Under the pieces are notes generated by a model. The model worked only from the letters and a program-made list of their open reading frames with translations. It did no database searches and was not told the DNA's origin. A stretch of DNA of 37,161 bases, taken from contig JACPRU010000062.1 of assembly GCA_016189835.1 (NCBI GenBank), positions 1-37,161 on the forward strand, given 5' to 3'. A program made the translations under genes and the position numbers. Positions 17,596 to 25,832 of this stretch are shown here, piece after piece. This DNA is from Deltaproteobacteria bacterium. Its GTDB lineage: Bacteria > Desulfobacterota > Binatia > JACPRU01. Positions within the stretch are counted from its first letter, which is position 1; each line of letters opens with the position of its first letter.

Positions 17596-18807
17596 ATGCC
17601 GATGCCGCTCGAAGGAATTCGCGCCGTCGACTGGACGATCTGGCAGCAAGGACCGGTGTGTTCGGCAATTCTCGGCGACCTCGGCGCCGACGTCATCAAG
17701 ATCGAGGAGCGGGTCGGCGGCGATCCGGGCCGCGGCATGCTGCGGCTCGCCGGCCTCGAGACCAACGACCGCCCGAACTTCTACTTCGGCGCCAACAACC
17801 GCAACAAGCGCGGCATCACGCTCGACCTGAAGAAGCCCGAGGCGCGCGACGTCGTCTACCGGCTCGTCGAGACCTCGGACGTCTTCGTGCAGAACTTCCG
17901 CAAGGGCGTGGCCGAGCGTCTCGGCATCGGCTACGGCGATCTGCGCCGGCGCAATCCCAAGCTGATCTACGCCAGCGCCAACGGCTACGGCCCGCTCGGT
18001 CCGGAGAGCGCGAACCCGTCGTTCGACTATCTCGGCCAGGCGCGCTCGGGGATCATGATGGCGGCCGGCGAGCCCGAGATGCCTCCGTGCCTGATCGGCG
18101 GCGGCGTCGCCGATCAGATGGGAGCGATCATGCTCGCCTTCGGCATCGTCACGGCGCTGCACGCGCGCGAGCGATTCGGCGTCGGCCAGGAGGTGAACGC
18201 CTCGCTGCTGTCGAGCATGATGTTCCTGCAGGGGTTGAATCTGTCCGCCCGACTGATCCTCGGCCGAGCCATGCCCCGCGCCTCGCGCACCTCGACCTTC
18301 AATCCGCTCTGGAACCACTACCGCTGCGCCGACGGCCGCTGGATCGCGCTCGGCATGCTGCAGGCGGACCGCTACTGGAAGGACTTCTGCCGCGCCGTCG
18401 GCGCCGCCGATCTCGCCGACGATCCGCGCTTCCAGGACACGCCGTCGCGCCTCGCCAACGCGGGGGCGGCGATCGCCGGCGTGGCCGCGGCCTTCGAGAA
18501 GAAGCCGCTCGCCGAGTGGGTGGCGATTCTCGAGAGCGCCGGCGATTTCGTGTTCGCGCCGGTGGCGAGCGTCGACGATTTGCCCGACGATCCGCAGGTC
18601 CGCGCCAACGACTACGTCGTCGACTTCGAGCACCCGACGTTCGGCCGGCTGCAGACGATCGGCATGCCGTTCCAGCTCTCGGAGACGCCGGGAAGCGTGC
18701 GGCGGCCGGCCCCGGAGTTCGGCCAGCACACCGAGGAGGTGTTGACCGAGCTGCTCGGGTACTCGTGGGACGACGTCGCCCGGCTGAGGGCGGCCGAGGT
18801 GATCTGA
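17596..18807 (+). CDS. CaiB/BaiF family (family III) CoA-transferase
   Basis: A 403-residue family III CoA-transferase that moves CoA between carboxylic acids. Hallmarks are the N-terminal EGIRAVDWT and LGDLGADVIKIE, the NRNKRGITLDLK stretch, and catalytic Asp at D144 in SFDYLGQARSG, which forms the acyl-anhydride in formyl-CoA transferase relatives. The C-terminal HPTFGRLQTIG is typical. The acid substrate cannot be told. A very strong AGGAGGAGA (17581-17589) lies 6 nt before ATG 17596, which decides this start over longer frames. Its TGA shares one base with the ATG of the HemD-like gene, implying coupled translation of two proteins with no obvious metabolic link. Confidence 0.93.
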   Translation: MPMPLEGIRAVDWTIWQQGPVCSAILGDLGADVIKIEERVGGDPGRGMLRLAGLETNDRPNFYFGANNRNKRGITLDLKKPEARDVVYRLVETSDVFVQNFRKGVAERLGIGYGDLRRRNPKLIYASANGYGPLGPESANPSFDYLGQARSGIMMAAGEPEMPPCLIGGGVADQMGAIMLAFGIVTALHARERFGVGQEVNASLLSSMMFLQGLNLSARLILGRAMPRASRTSTFNPLWNHYRCADGRWIALGMLQADRYWKDFCRAVGAADLADDPRFQDTPSRLANAGAAIAGVAAAFEKKPLAEWVAILESAGDFVFAPVASVDDLPDDPQVRANDYVVDFEHPTFGRLQTIGMPFQLSETPGSVRRPAPEFGQHTEEVLTELLGYSWDDVARLRAAEVI

Positions 18808-19655
18808 TGGCCGCCGGCGGCTTCGGCGGACGGCGCGTGCTGTGCCTGGAGAGCCGGCGCGCGGACGAGATCGCCGAGCTGGTTCGCCGTCACGGCGGCG
18901 AGCCGGTGGGCGCTCCGGCGATGCGCGAGGTCCCGCTCGCGGAGAATCGCGAAGCGGCCGAGTTCGGCCGCCGGCTGCTCGAGCATTCCGTCGACGCGGT
19001 CGTGTTCCTGACCGGCGTCGGCACGCGCCTGCTGGTCGAGGCCCTGTCGGCGGTGATGCCGCGGGAGCGCCTGGCCGCGGAGCTCTCGCGGATCCTCACC
19101 GTGGTGCGCGGCCCGAAGCCTCGCGCGGCGTTGCACGAGATCGGCGTGCGGCCGAGCGTCGCCGCCGCCGAGCCGAACACCTGGCGCGAGTTGCTGGCCG
19201 CGCTCGACGACGCCGCCTCCGTCGCCGGCCGCTGCGTGGCCGTGCAGGAGTACGGCGCCGAGAATCCCGCGCTGATTCGCGGCCTCGAGGAGCGCGGCGC
19301 CCGCGTGCTGCGCGTCCCGGTCTACCGCTGGGCGCTGCCCGAGGACCTCGCGCCGTTGCGGCGAGCGATCGCCGAGCTGGAGGCGGGTCGGATCGAGGTG
19401 GCGCTGTTCACCAGCGCCACGCAGGTCGACCACTTGTTCCGCGTCGCCGGCGACGACCCGGCGGCGGCGCTTCGTCGCGGCCTCGCACGCGCCGTCGTCG
19501 CCTCGATCGGGCCGGTGTGCTCGGCGGCGCTCACCCGCCGCGGCGTCCGGCTCGACCTCGAGCCCGACCATCCGAGGATGGGCCGCCTGGTGCGCGCCGC
19601 CGCCGAGCGAGCGGGCGAGATCCTCGCCGCGCGCGCGCGAGACCGGCGGCGATGA
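18807..19655 (+). CDS. hemD: Uroporphyrinogen-III synthase (HemD) family protein
   Basis: A 282-residue two-domain protein of the HemD family, which cyclises hydroxymethylbilane to uroporphyrinogen III. HemD sequences diverge strongly. Recognisable parts are the N-terminal RRVLCLESRRADEIAELV, DAVVFLTGVGTRLLVEAL, VQEYGAENPALIRGL, VPVYRWALPEDLAPL, and ALFTSATQVDHLFRVA with the following IGPVCSAALTRRGVRLD. It lacks company from hemA, hemB or hemC and overlaps caiB by one base, so its true role could differ from haem synthesis. Uroporphyrinogen-synthase-like domains occur in other contexts. A 6-2-6 hairpin (19669-19682) follows its stop codon. Confidence 0.85.
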   Translation: MAAGGFGGRRVLCLESRRADEIAELVRRHGGEPVGAPAMREVPLAENREAAEFGRRLLEHSVDAVVFLTGVGTRLLVEALSAVMPRERLAAELSRILTVVRGPKPRAALHEIGVRPSVAAAEPNTWRELLAALDDAASVAGRCVAVQEYGAENPALIRGLEERGARVLRVPVYRWALPEDLAPLRRAIAELEAGRIEVALFTSATQVDHLFRVAGDDPAAALRRGLARAVVASIGPVCSAALTRRGVRLDLEPDHPRMGRLVRAAAERAGEILAARARDRRR

Positions 19656-19720
19656 TCCCGGCCGCGCGCGGCGGCTCCGCCGAGATGCCCGGCCCCCGCC
19701 GCGCCCGCCGGGACGGCGTC

Positions 19721-19749
19721 TGGACGGATCGCCGCGTTCTTGCCAAAGT
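19721..19749 (+). promoter_or_regulatory. Candidate leaderless promoter of algH
   Basis: TGGACG (19721-19726), 17 nt, CAAAGT (19744-19749). Transcription would begin at about 19756, exactly the algH ATG; no Shine-Dalgarno is present. Confidence 0.35.
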
Positions 19750-19755
19750 AGCCGC

Positions 19756-20310
19756 ATGGACGACTTCGCGGCGCCGACGCTGATCATCGCCATGCCGCAG
19801 CTCACGGACCCGAACTTCCGTCACACCGTCGTCCTGCTCATCGAAAAGAACGACGAGGGCGCCTTCGGCGTGGTCATCAACCGGCCGGGGGAGAGCAAGA
19901 TCGCCGAGCTGTGCTCGGGGCTGAACGTCGAGTGGGGCGGCGATCGGACGGCGCCGGCGCTGTACGGCGGGCCGGTCGGCAGTCACCAGGGATTTCTGCT
20001 GCACGGCCAGATTCCCGACGACGTGACGGTCGGCTCCAGAGAGGTCACGCCGGGCATCCGCATCGCATCGGACATGGAAACGTTCCGCACGCTCTGCCGC
20101 CGCCCGCCGCTCGAATTCCGCATCCTGCTCGGCTACGCGGGCTGGGCGCCGGGTCAGCTCGAGAGCGAGATGCGCAGCGGCGCGTGGCTGACCGCCGATG
20201 CGACCACGGAGCTCGCCTTCCACACCCCTCTCGAATCGATGTGGGAACGGTCGCTGCGCGGCCTCGGCATCGACCCGTCGATGCTCGTGGCCGGCGGCGG
20301 CATGCACTGA
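19756..20310 (+). CDS. algH: YqgE/AlgH family protein (UPF0301)
   Basis: A 184-residue soluble protein of the AlgH/YqgE family. Family signatures are the N-terminal LIIAMPQLTDPNFRHTVVLL, the GAFGVVINRP segment, LYGGPVG, and RILLGYAGWAPGQLE near residue 125, followed by the acidic/Trp-rich GAWLTAD. The name comes from alginate regulation in Pseudomonas, but the biochemical role is unknown. The length of ~185 residues is normal. ATG 19756 begins the conserved segment. It converges on exbD with a 24-bp gap. Confidence 0.95.
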   Translation: MDDFAAPTLIIAMPQLTDPNFRHTVVLLIEKNDEGAFGVVINRPGESKIAELCSGLNVEWGGDRTAPALYGGPVGSHQGFLLHGQIPDDVTVGSREVTPGIRIASDMETFRTLCRRPPLEFRILLGYAGWAPGQLESEMRSGAWLTADATTELAFHTPLESMWERSLRGLGIDPSMLVAGGGMH

Positions 20311-20334
20311 CGAGCCGGACCGCCGTCGGTACGG

Positions 20335-20760
20335 CTACGGGGCGGGCGATTCCTTTTGCGCGGCCACCGAGATCGCCTGCGCGCCGGCGCGCTTGGCGAG
20401 ATCCATGATGTGCACGGCGTCGCCGAGCAGGACGGTCCGATCGCCCTGCAGGATCACCAGCTTCTTCGGCGCATCGGCGAGCAGGTCGCGCAGCGTCGAC
20501 TCGAGCTGCGAGAGCTCGACCTGCATCTGGTTCACGAAGATCTTGTGGTCGCTGGTGACCGTCACCGTCAGGCCGCGCGCCTCCTGGACCGTCTGCGTCG
20601 CCTTCGGCAGGTTCACCTTGGCCGCCGTCTCCACCATCGCCGAGGTGGTGATCATGAAGATGATCAACAGCACGAGGAAGACGTCGGTCAGCGGAGTGAT
20701 GTTGATCTCCGCCATCAGCGCTTCCTGCGACTCCTCCGCGCTGAACTTACTGAGCGCCAT
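20335..20760 (-). CDS. exbD: ExbD/TolR family biopolymer transport protein
   Basis: A 141-residue inner-membrane protein with one helix (~21-43) and a periplasmic domain. The essential proton-carrying Asp is D26 in ITPLTDVFLVLLIIFM. With ExbB it converts proton flow into mechanical work on an envelope partner. The start overlaps the end of exbB by 14 nt and has its own GGAGG five nt upstream, so it is co-translated. Last gene of the DUF1499-vWA-TPR-exbB-exbD run. No tonB, tolA, tolB or pal is adjacent, so classical TonB or Tol service is not indicated by context. Confidence 0.95.
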   Translation of the reverse strand: MALSKFSAEESQEALMAEINITPLTDVFLVLLIIFMITTSAMVETAAKVNLPKATQTVQEARGLTVTVTSDHKIFVNQMQVELSQLESTLRDLLADAPKKLVILQGDRTVLLGDAVHIMDLAKRAGAQAISVAAQKESPAP

Positions 20761-21424
20761 GGACGCCTCCGAGGTCGGAGGCCTCGAGCACCTTACCGAG
20801 GCCGACGCGCAGCAGCGTGTCGAGGTTGCCGATCTTCACCTGGAGGAAGTTGAAGAAGATGACGGCGATGATCGCCACGATCAAGCCGAGCGCGGTGGCG
20901 ACCAGCGCCTCGGAGATGCCCGCGGCGACCACCGCGAAGCCGCCCGTGCCCATCACCGCCATCTGGTGAAACGACTTGATGATGCCGATCACCGTGCCGA
21001 ACAGCCCGATGAACGGCGCCGAGGCGCCGACGGTGCCGAGCACCCAGACGTTGCGGCGCAGCAGCCGCCCCTCGTCGAGCCGGCGGCGCTCGCCGTATTC
21101 GAGGATCTCCTCGACGTTGCCCTTGCGGATCAGCGGCAGGAGGCCGGCGTAGATCCGCGCCGCCGGCGCCTGGGTCTGCTGCTTCTCGATCAGCGTCGCG
21201 GCGGAGTCCAGGTCGCCGCTGCGCAGGAAGGCGCACACCTCTTCGGTGAACCTCTGGATCTGTCCGGCCAGGCCGCCGAGGATCCACACGCGCTCGATCA
21301 CGATGCTCATGACGACGACCGAGAACAAGATCAGCGGATAGGTCGCGTACCAGCCTTGATGGATCAGGTCGACCAGGTTGATGTTGACGGCGGCGGCGGC
21401 ATTTTCTGCGGCTGCACCCTCCAT
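20747..21424 (-). CDS. exbB: ExbB/TolQ/MotA family proton channel
   Basis: A 225-residue inner-membrane protein with three predicted helices (~28-50, 128-150, 173-195). The family signature TVGASAPFIGLFGTVIGI spans 131-148. Helix 3 has E172 and T177 in GISEALVATALGL, matching the functional Glu/Thr of E. coli ExbB. The large cytoplasmic loop between helices 1 and 2 is as expected. A strong GAGGAGG lies six nt before ATG 21424. It follows the TPR gene by 29 nt. It should pair with the ExbD encoded next and, by context, with the vWA protein rather than a classical TonB. Confidence 0.95.
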   Translation of the reverse strand: MEGAAAENAAAAVNINLVDLIHQGWYATYPLILFSVVVMSIVIERVWILGGLAGQIQRFTEEVCAFLRSGDLDSAATLIEKQQTQAPAARIYAGLLPLIRKGNVEEILEYGERRRLDEGRLLRRNVWVLGTVGASAPFIGLFGTVIGIIKSFHQMAVMGTGGFAVVAAGISEALVATALGLIVAIIAVIFFNFLQVKIGNLDTLLRVGLGKVLEASDLGGVHGAQ

Positions 21425-21453
21425 GAATCCTCCTCGTTGGGTGTTCGGGCTTT

Positions 21454-23805
21454 CTAGCCCTGCGGCTTGTTACAGGCCTTGACGGCCAGGTCCAGGAATT
21501 TCTGCTTGGTCGGCCGATCTCGCAAGTCGGGGCGGAAGGCGTCAACCTCCTGGACGCTCTGGCAAGCCTTGCCGGGTTGATTCGACGCCATCAATGCGCG
21601 CGCCGCGGCCAGACGGGTCTCGTACCACGCCGGCGTCGCCACCTCCTCCTGCATCGACAGGCGCGCCCAGTAGTCGGCGGCCTCGGCCGCGGCGTTGCGC
21701 CGGTCGGCGACCATGGCCGCATTGCGCAGCACGGTCTTCGACTTCGGCGCTTGGCTGACCAGGTCCCGGTACAGCGCGGCGGCGTCGTCGAGCCTGCCCT
21801 GCTCGGTGTAGACCTGGGCGAGATTCGACTTCACGTCCCCGGGAATCGGCCGGCCGTCGGTCTTCAGGCGGTCGAAGACGGCGGCCGCGAGCGCAGCCCA
21901 TTTCTGCCCCATGTTCGGGTCGTCGACCGCGGCGTCGGCCGCCGTGCGCAGGAAGTTGTGCGCCACCTTCTCGAGCAGATCGTCGAAGCCCGGGGCCTGC
22001 TTGGTGGACGGCAGCGCGGCAACGCCCTTCGCCGCCTCGTCGTAGCGGCCGAGGCCGCTCGCCGCAGCCAGCCGCAGGGCGCCGGCGAGCAGATGGAGGT
22101 CCGTCGCGCCCGGAAAGCGCTTCTCGAAATCCCGCAGCGTGTCGAGCGACTGGGCCAGGCGCGGCGACGGGCCGGCGCTCTCCGACATCGCCTTGGCGAG
22201 GGTGGCGCGGGCGCGCAATTCGGCGGTGGCGCCGGCCCGTTCGCTGCCGGCCGCCCGGCTGAACCAGTCGTAGTTCCGGGCGGCGCGATTGCGCTGTCCC
22301 TCCGCCCAGGCGCGGTCGGCGTCCTTCGGAGCGTTCGACAGCGTATCGGCGAGCGACTGCACGGCCGCGGCCGCGGCGCGCACCTCGAACGCGGCGGGCC
22401 CTTTGACCTTCTCGTAGGCGTCGGCGGCCTCCTGGAACCGGCGTTCGCTCTGCAGGATCTCGCCGAGACGGAACGCTCCCTCGTAGAGGTTCTCGTGCTT
22501 CGAATAATTCTTGACGTAGTTCTCGACGGCGGCGGTGAACATGCCGCGGCTCTCGACCGACGGCTTGTGGCGGTACATGCCTTCGGCGGATCGGAACTGG
22601 AGGTAAGCCGCCTCGGCGGCGAGCGACGCATGCGGCGCGGCGTTCAGGTAGGTACGGAACTCACGCTCGGCCTCGGCGTAGCGGCCCACCCGGAAGTAGC
22701 AGACGCCGAGGCGGTGGTGCGCCTCGACGGCGTGCTCGCGCGCCCCCGGATCGGTGCTGCGCAGGACCGCCTGGTAGGCCGGGATCGCCTCCTGGAACTT
22801 GTCGGCGCTCGCCAGGTTCTCGGCGGCCACCCACTCCGCCGAGGCCGCGCTGCCGAGCAGCAGGCGGGGGTCCTTCATGTGCGACATCGCGATCTCGAAC
22901 ACCCGCCGCGACCACACCGAGCCGAGCTGCGAGAGCTGGCGCGACAGAGCCTCGGCCTCGCGGCGCGCGGACTCGCTCATCGAGCCATGCGCGGCGGTGG
23001 CGGCGAGCGCTTCCAGACGCAGCAGCCGGATCTGGTTCAGCATGTCGGCGGGCATGCCCGCCGCGGCCGCCTCGCCGAGCAGCTTGTGCGTCTCGGCGAG
23101 TGCGTCGGAGCTGCCGCCGCTCGACTTGACTTCGGCCAGCGCCAGGCGCGCGGGCCAGTACAGCGGAGAGTCCTTGCCGCGCTCGAGCACGGCCTGCAGG
23201 TCGCCGATCGCCTGGTCGCGCTCGCCGAGCTCCCTCTCCGCCATCGCGCGGCCGAGCAGGCTCTCCCCGCTCATCTTGGGGTCCTGCGCGTAGACGAACT
23301 CCGAGAACTCCTTGACGCTCTTCTTCAGCCACTCCCGGCGCTTTTCCTTGGCCTCGGGGTGGAGCATCGCGGCGCGGTAGTGCAACCAGCCGAGCTGCCC
23401 GGCCGCCGCCAGGGAGAAGCCGCGGTCGAGCTGCCACCACTTCTGCCCGTACAGCGACTCGGGATCGCCGTCCTGCGCGATGATCTGGTTCTGCGCGCGG
23501 TCGATCTTGCCCTGATGATGCTCGTAGAGGCGCTCGAGCAGCGGCAGGAGTCCGTCGGCGAGCCCCGCCGCCGACGCCTTCGCCTCCGCCGCGCCCGACC
23601 GCACCCACGCGTCGTAGCGATTGGCGACCTCCACCGAGACGTCGGCGAGGCTGCCGAACAGCGCCTGCTCCTGCTCCTCGGTGAGGTTCCCAGCGGCCGC
23701 GCGGTTCACCTGCTCCGAGAGCTCGGAGAGCGTGACCGCGTTCGCCGCCGGGGCGCAGAGGCCGATCGCCAGCAGGGAGAGGGGAATCAGCCTCCAGCGG
23801 CGAAT
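21454..23805 (-). CDS. Exported TPR-repeat protein (apparent ATT start)
   Basis: A 783-residue protein built mainly of helical tetratricopeptide-like repeats (for example EHAVEAHHRLGVCYFRVGRY, LYEGAFRLGEILQSERRFQE and LAQVYTEQGRLDDAAALYRD). Its N-terminus RRWRLIPLSLLAIGLCAPAANA is a good Sec signal with AXA cleavage near residue 23, so it is predicted periplasmic. No ATG, GTG or TTG lies near this signal. The frame has ATT at 23805-23803, seven nt after AAGGAGGT, a near-perfect Shine-Dalgarno. The start lies inside the end of the vWA gene (19-bp overlap), implying coupling. A CTG 15 nt later is the main alternative but has no spacer to its GGAGG. No catalytic motif is seen. By position between vWA and ExbB it is likely a scaffold of the same machine, which is inference. 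Confidence 0.85.
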   Translation of the reverse strand: MRRWRLIPLSLLAIGLCAPAANAVTLSELSEQVNRAAAGNLTEEQEQALFGSLADVSVEVANRYDAWVRSGAAEAKASAAGLADGLLPLLERLYEHHQGKIDRAQNQIIAQDGDPESLYGQKWWQLDRGFSLAAAGQLGWLHYRAAMLHPEAKEKRREWLKKSVKEFSEFVYAQDPKMSGESLLGRAMAERELGERDQAIGDLQAVLERGKDSPLYWPARLALAEVKSSGGSSDALAETHKLLGEAAAAGMPADMLNQIRLLRLEALAATAAHGSMSESARREAEALSRQLSQLGSVWSRRVFEIAMSHMKDPRLLLGSAASAEWVAAENLASADKFQEAIPAYQAVLRSTDPGAREHAVEAHHRLGVCYFRVGRYAEAEREFRTYLNAAPHASLAAEAAYLQFRSAEGMYRHKPSVESRGMFTAAVENYVKNYSKHENLYEGAFRLGEILQSERRFQEAADAYEKVKGPAAFEVRAAAAAVQSLADTLSNAPKDADRAWAEGQRNRAARNYDWFSRAAGSERAGATAELRARATLAKAMSESAGPSPRLAQSLDTLRDFEKRFPGATDLHLLAGALRLAAASGLGRYDEAAKGVAALPSTKQAPGFDDLLEKVAHNFLRTAADAAVDDPNMGQKWAALAAAVFDRLKTDGRPIPGDVKSNLAQVYTEQGRLDDAAALYRDLVSQAPKSKTVLRNAAMVADRRNAAAEAADYWARLSMQEEVATPAWYETRLAAARALMASNQPGKACQSVQEVDAFRPDLRDRPTKQKFLDLAVKACNKPQG

Positions 23806-25028
23806 TTCTCGACCTCCTTCCGCCACTTCGGGCCGAACGCGGCGATCATCAGCTGCTCGGTGATCTTGTCGCCCGCGCCGAGCGGCAAGATCTCTCCGCC
23901 GCCGAGCTTCGCGAGGTTCGTGTTGTAGGCTTCGAGCTCCTTCAGGAACGACGGCAGCGGCGAGATCTGCTCCGGCGGTTTGCCGTACATCCGGGTGTGG
24001 AACTCGATCTCGTAGTTGCGGTGCATGATGTCGGCGAGATCGAGGACGTGCAGGATGCCCCCGGCCTGGTGAAAAGCGCGCACGAAGTCTTCGGTCTGCT
24101 GCCGCTCCGGCGCGTGCGCCTGCGAGCTCGGCACCAGCACGATCACGCGGCGGGCGTACTTCCGCCACTTGATCTGCTGCACGGCGGCCTTCATGCCGTC
24201 CATCACCGCTTCCTCGTAATCGCCGCCGCCGCCCGCCTGGATGTTGCCGATGAAGGAACGCAGCTTGTCGAGATGGAACGTGAGATCGGACTTGCGCACC
24301 ACGAAGTCCTCGCCCCGGTCCTTGTAGAGGACGAGCCCGACGCGCGCGTTCGGCACCAGCTTGCGGATGGTGTCCACCAGATTGGCGAGCTGCGCCTTCA
24401 CCGTATCGATCACGAAGCCCATGCTGTCGGTGGCGTCGATCAGGAACACCACATCGAAGCCGGTCTTCTCGAGCAGGCCGATGAAGTCGCCGAAGCCGCG
24501 GCCGAAGCCGCGGCCGATGCCGCCGCCGACCCCGCCGCCCGCGCCGAGGCCCGGTCCGAGCGCCATGCCGCCCCCCGTGGAAGGGGCCGGCATGTTGCGC
24601 AGCGCCGACGCGTTCGGCATCGGGTTGATCCGCGGCGCCACCTCGGTGAGCCGGACGCCGAAGTCCGACAGGTCGGGCGTGGTCTCGCTCTCCACCTCGG
24701 GAAGCGGCTGCACCTGCTCGACCGCCTTGGCGATCTCCTCCTGCAGGGACTTCGACTCGTCGGTGCGCTGGGTCTGCTCGTCGAGCATGCCGTGCCCGAC
24801 CAGCGTCGAGAACGCGTCACCCTTGCCGCCCATGCTGTCGCCGGGGCCGCCCCCGCCCTCGAGCACGACGGTGGCGAGAAAGAACAGGAAGATCAGCGCG
24901 TGGACGCCGAGCGAGACGAGGTACGAGACGCTGGTCTTGAAGTAGTCGCGCCTGAGCCAGGGGTACAAAGCCGTGGGCGAGCGGCTCTTCTTCCGGTTCT
25001 GCTGCGTCTCGGCCACGCGACGAGCCAT
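23787..25028 (-). CDS. Membrane-anchored von Willebrand factor A domain protein with TonB-like anchor
   Basis: A 413-residue protein: basic cytoplasmic tail (1-31), a single helix (~33-56), an acidic/Pro segment (~80-150), a Gly-rich linker (~152-180), then a vWA domain (~190-345) and a helical C-terminus. The vWA MIDAS is D198-x-T200-x-S202 in FLIDATDSM, with GGGGDYEEAV (D270) as the following metal-loop Asp. The helix contains S39 and H43 in VSLGVHALIF, the same Ser-x3-His spacing that TonB and TolA use to engage ExbB/TolQ. Downstream genes are an exported TPR protein, ExbB and ExbD, so it may be the energised transducer, with vWA replacing the TonB C-terminal domain. Topology is predicted N-in/C-out. 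No Shine-Dalgarno precedes ATG 25028. Confidence 0.9.
   Translation of the reverse strand: MARRVAETQQNRKKSRSPTALYPWLRRDYFKTSVSYLVSLGVHALIFLFFLATVVLEGGGGPGDSMGGKGDAFSTLVGHGMLDEQTQRTDESKSLQEEIAKAVEQVQPLPEVESETTPDLSDFGVRLTEVAPRINPMPNASALRNMPAPSTGGGMALGPGLGAGGGVGGGIGRGFGRGFGDFIGLLEKTGFDVVFLIDATDSMGFVIDTVKAQLANLVDTIRKLVPNARVGLVLYKDRGEDFVVRKSDLTFHLDKLRSFIGNIQAGGGGDYEEAVMDGMKAAVQQIKWRKYARRVIVLVPSSQAHAPERQQTEDFVRAFHQAGGILHVLDLADIMHRNYEIEFHTRMYGKPPEQISPLPSFLKELEAYNTNLAKLGGGEILPLGAGDKITEQLMIAAFGPKWRKEVEKFAAGG
23803..23819 (-). promoter_or_regulatory. Shine-Dalgarno and ATT start of the TPR gene
   Basis: AAGGAGGT (23819-23812) pairs over eight bases with the 16S rRNA anti-SD. It is followed by CGAGAA and then ATT (23805-23803) in the TPR frame. 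The site decides the start and lies within the last codons of the vWA gene. Confidence 0.65.
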
Positions 25029-25103
25029 ACTATCAGACGACGACCGGAGGACAAGCGCCGAGGCGAAGCCGCGGTTCGGCGCGCCCGGAGTCGGGCGAGT
25101 CGG

Positions 25104-25817
25104 TCAGCTCCCCTTGGCGAGATCGACCAGGAAGCTACGGATCCGCTCGGCGTTGACGCCGAGATCGCCCTTCCCGTCGCGCGACTTCGAGCGCATGTCG
25201 ACGATCGAGCCCGCACCGTCCGGACGCACCCGAACCACGAGATCGTCCTTGAATCGAAAGATCCGGCTGGTCGCGACGCCCTCGAAGACGCGGCTGCCGC
25301 CGTTCACGTAGGTCACCTGCCAATCGGGCCGCTGCTGCGCCAGGCGCACGGCGCGGGCGAACACCTGGTCGGGCGCCTCCTCGAGGCGCAGCGGTTTCAG
25401 GTCGGGGTACGCCGTCGGCACGACCTCGCGAAACGCCTCGGGGTAGACCAGGTTGCGGCGGGCGTTACCGGGCAGGCTCTGCGCCTGCACGAGGGTCGGC
25501 GGCTCGGCGACGTCGGTCGAGATGTCGTTGATCGCCGGCTTGCCGAGCCCACTCGCCGAGGCATGGACGAGGGCCAGGCCGACCGCCGCGCTGAGCGCCA
25601 TCGCGGCCAGCCCGCGCGCCCGCGCGCCGCGCCGGAAGGCGAACAGGCCGGCGACGCCGTTGAGCAGGCCGGTGAGCCCGCCGAGCACGAACGCCGCAAA
25701 GCCGGCGATCGGCGGGACGATGCCGAGGTGGGCCGCAGCCGGGCCGACCGCTCCCGCCGCCGCCGCAACGACGGCCACGCGCAGCGGCCAGAGCCCCCGA
25801 GTGGCTTCGCTCCGCAT
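25104..25817 (-). CDS. DUF1499 domain membrane protein
   Basis: A 237-residue protein with two or three N-terminal membrane helices (~11-30, 35-60, 68-90) followed by a DUF1499 domain (~95-235). Recognisable DUF1499 pieces are INDISTD (the family usually has T near this position), YPDLKPL, APDQVFARAV, WQV, EGVATSRIFRFKDDLVVRV and the C-terminal DMRSKSRDGKGDLGVNAERI. The family is widespread and its function unknown. ATG 25817 has GGGGG/GGAG purines upstream. The gene lies 75 nt before the vWA start on the same strand, so it could share transcription with the vWA-TPR-ExbBD genes, but a functional link is unproven. Confidence 0.88.
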   Translation of the reverse strand: MRSEATRGLWPLRVAVVAAAAGAVGPAAAHLGIVPPIAGFAAFVLGGLTGLLNGVAGLFAFRRGARARGLAAMALSAAVGLALVHASASGLGKPAINDISTDVAEPPTLVQAQSLPGNARRNLVYPEAFREVVPTAYPDLKPLRLEEAPDQVFARAVRLAQQRPDWQVTYVNGGSRVFEGVATSRIFRFKDDLVVRVRPDGAGSIVDMRSKSRDGKGDLGVNAERIRSFLVDLAKGS

Positions 25818-25832
25818 CTCCGTCCCCCTGCT

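Noticed and set aside
17483-17830. Possible 115-codon gene starting before the CoA-transferase
   Set aside because: Overlaps the CoA-transferase in another frame, lacks a ribosome site, and the protein is low-complexity; the strong AGGAGGAGA serves ATG 17596.
21577-23928. 783-codon plus-strand ORF opposite the TPR gene
   Set aside because: Arg/Gly/Val-rich with no structure, whereas the minus strand shows a signal peptide and TPR repeats.
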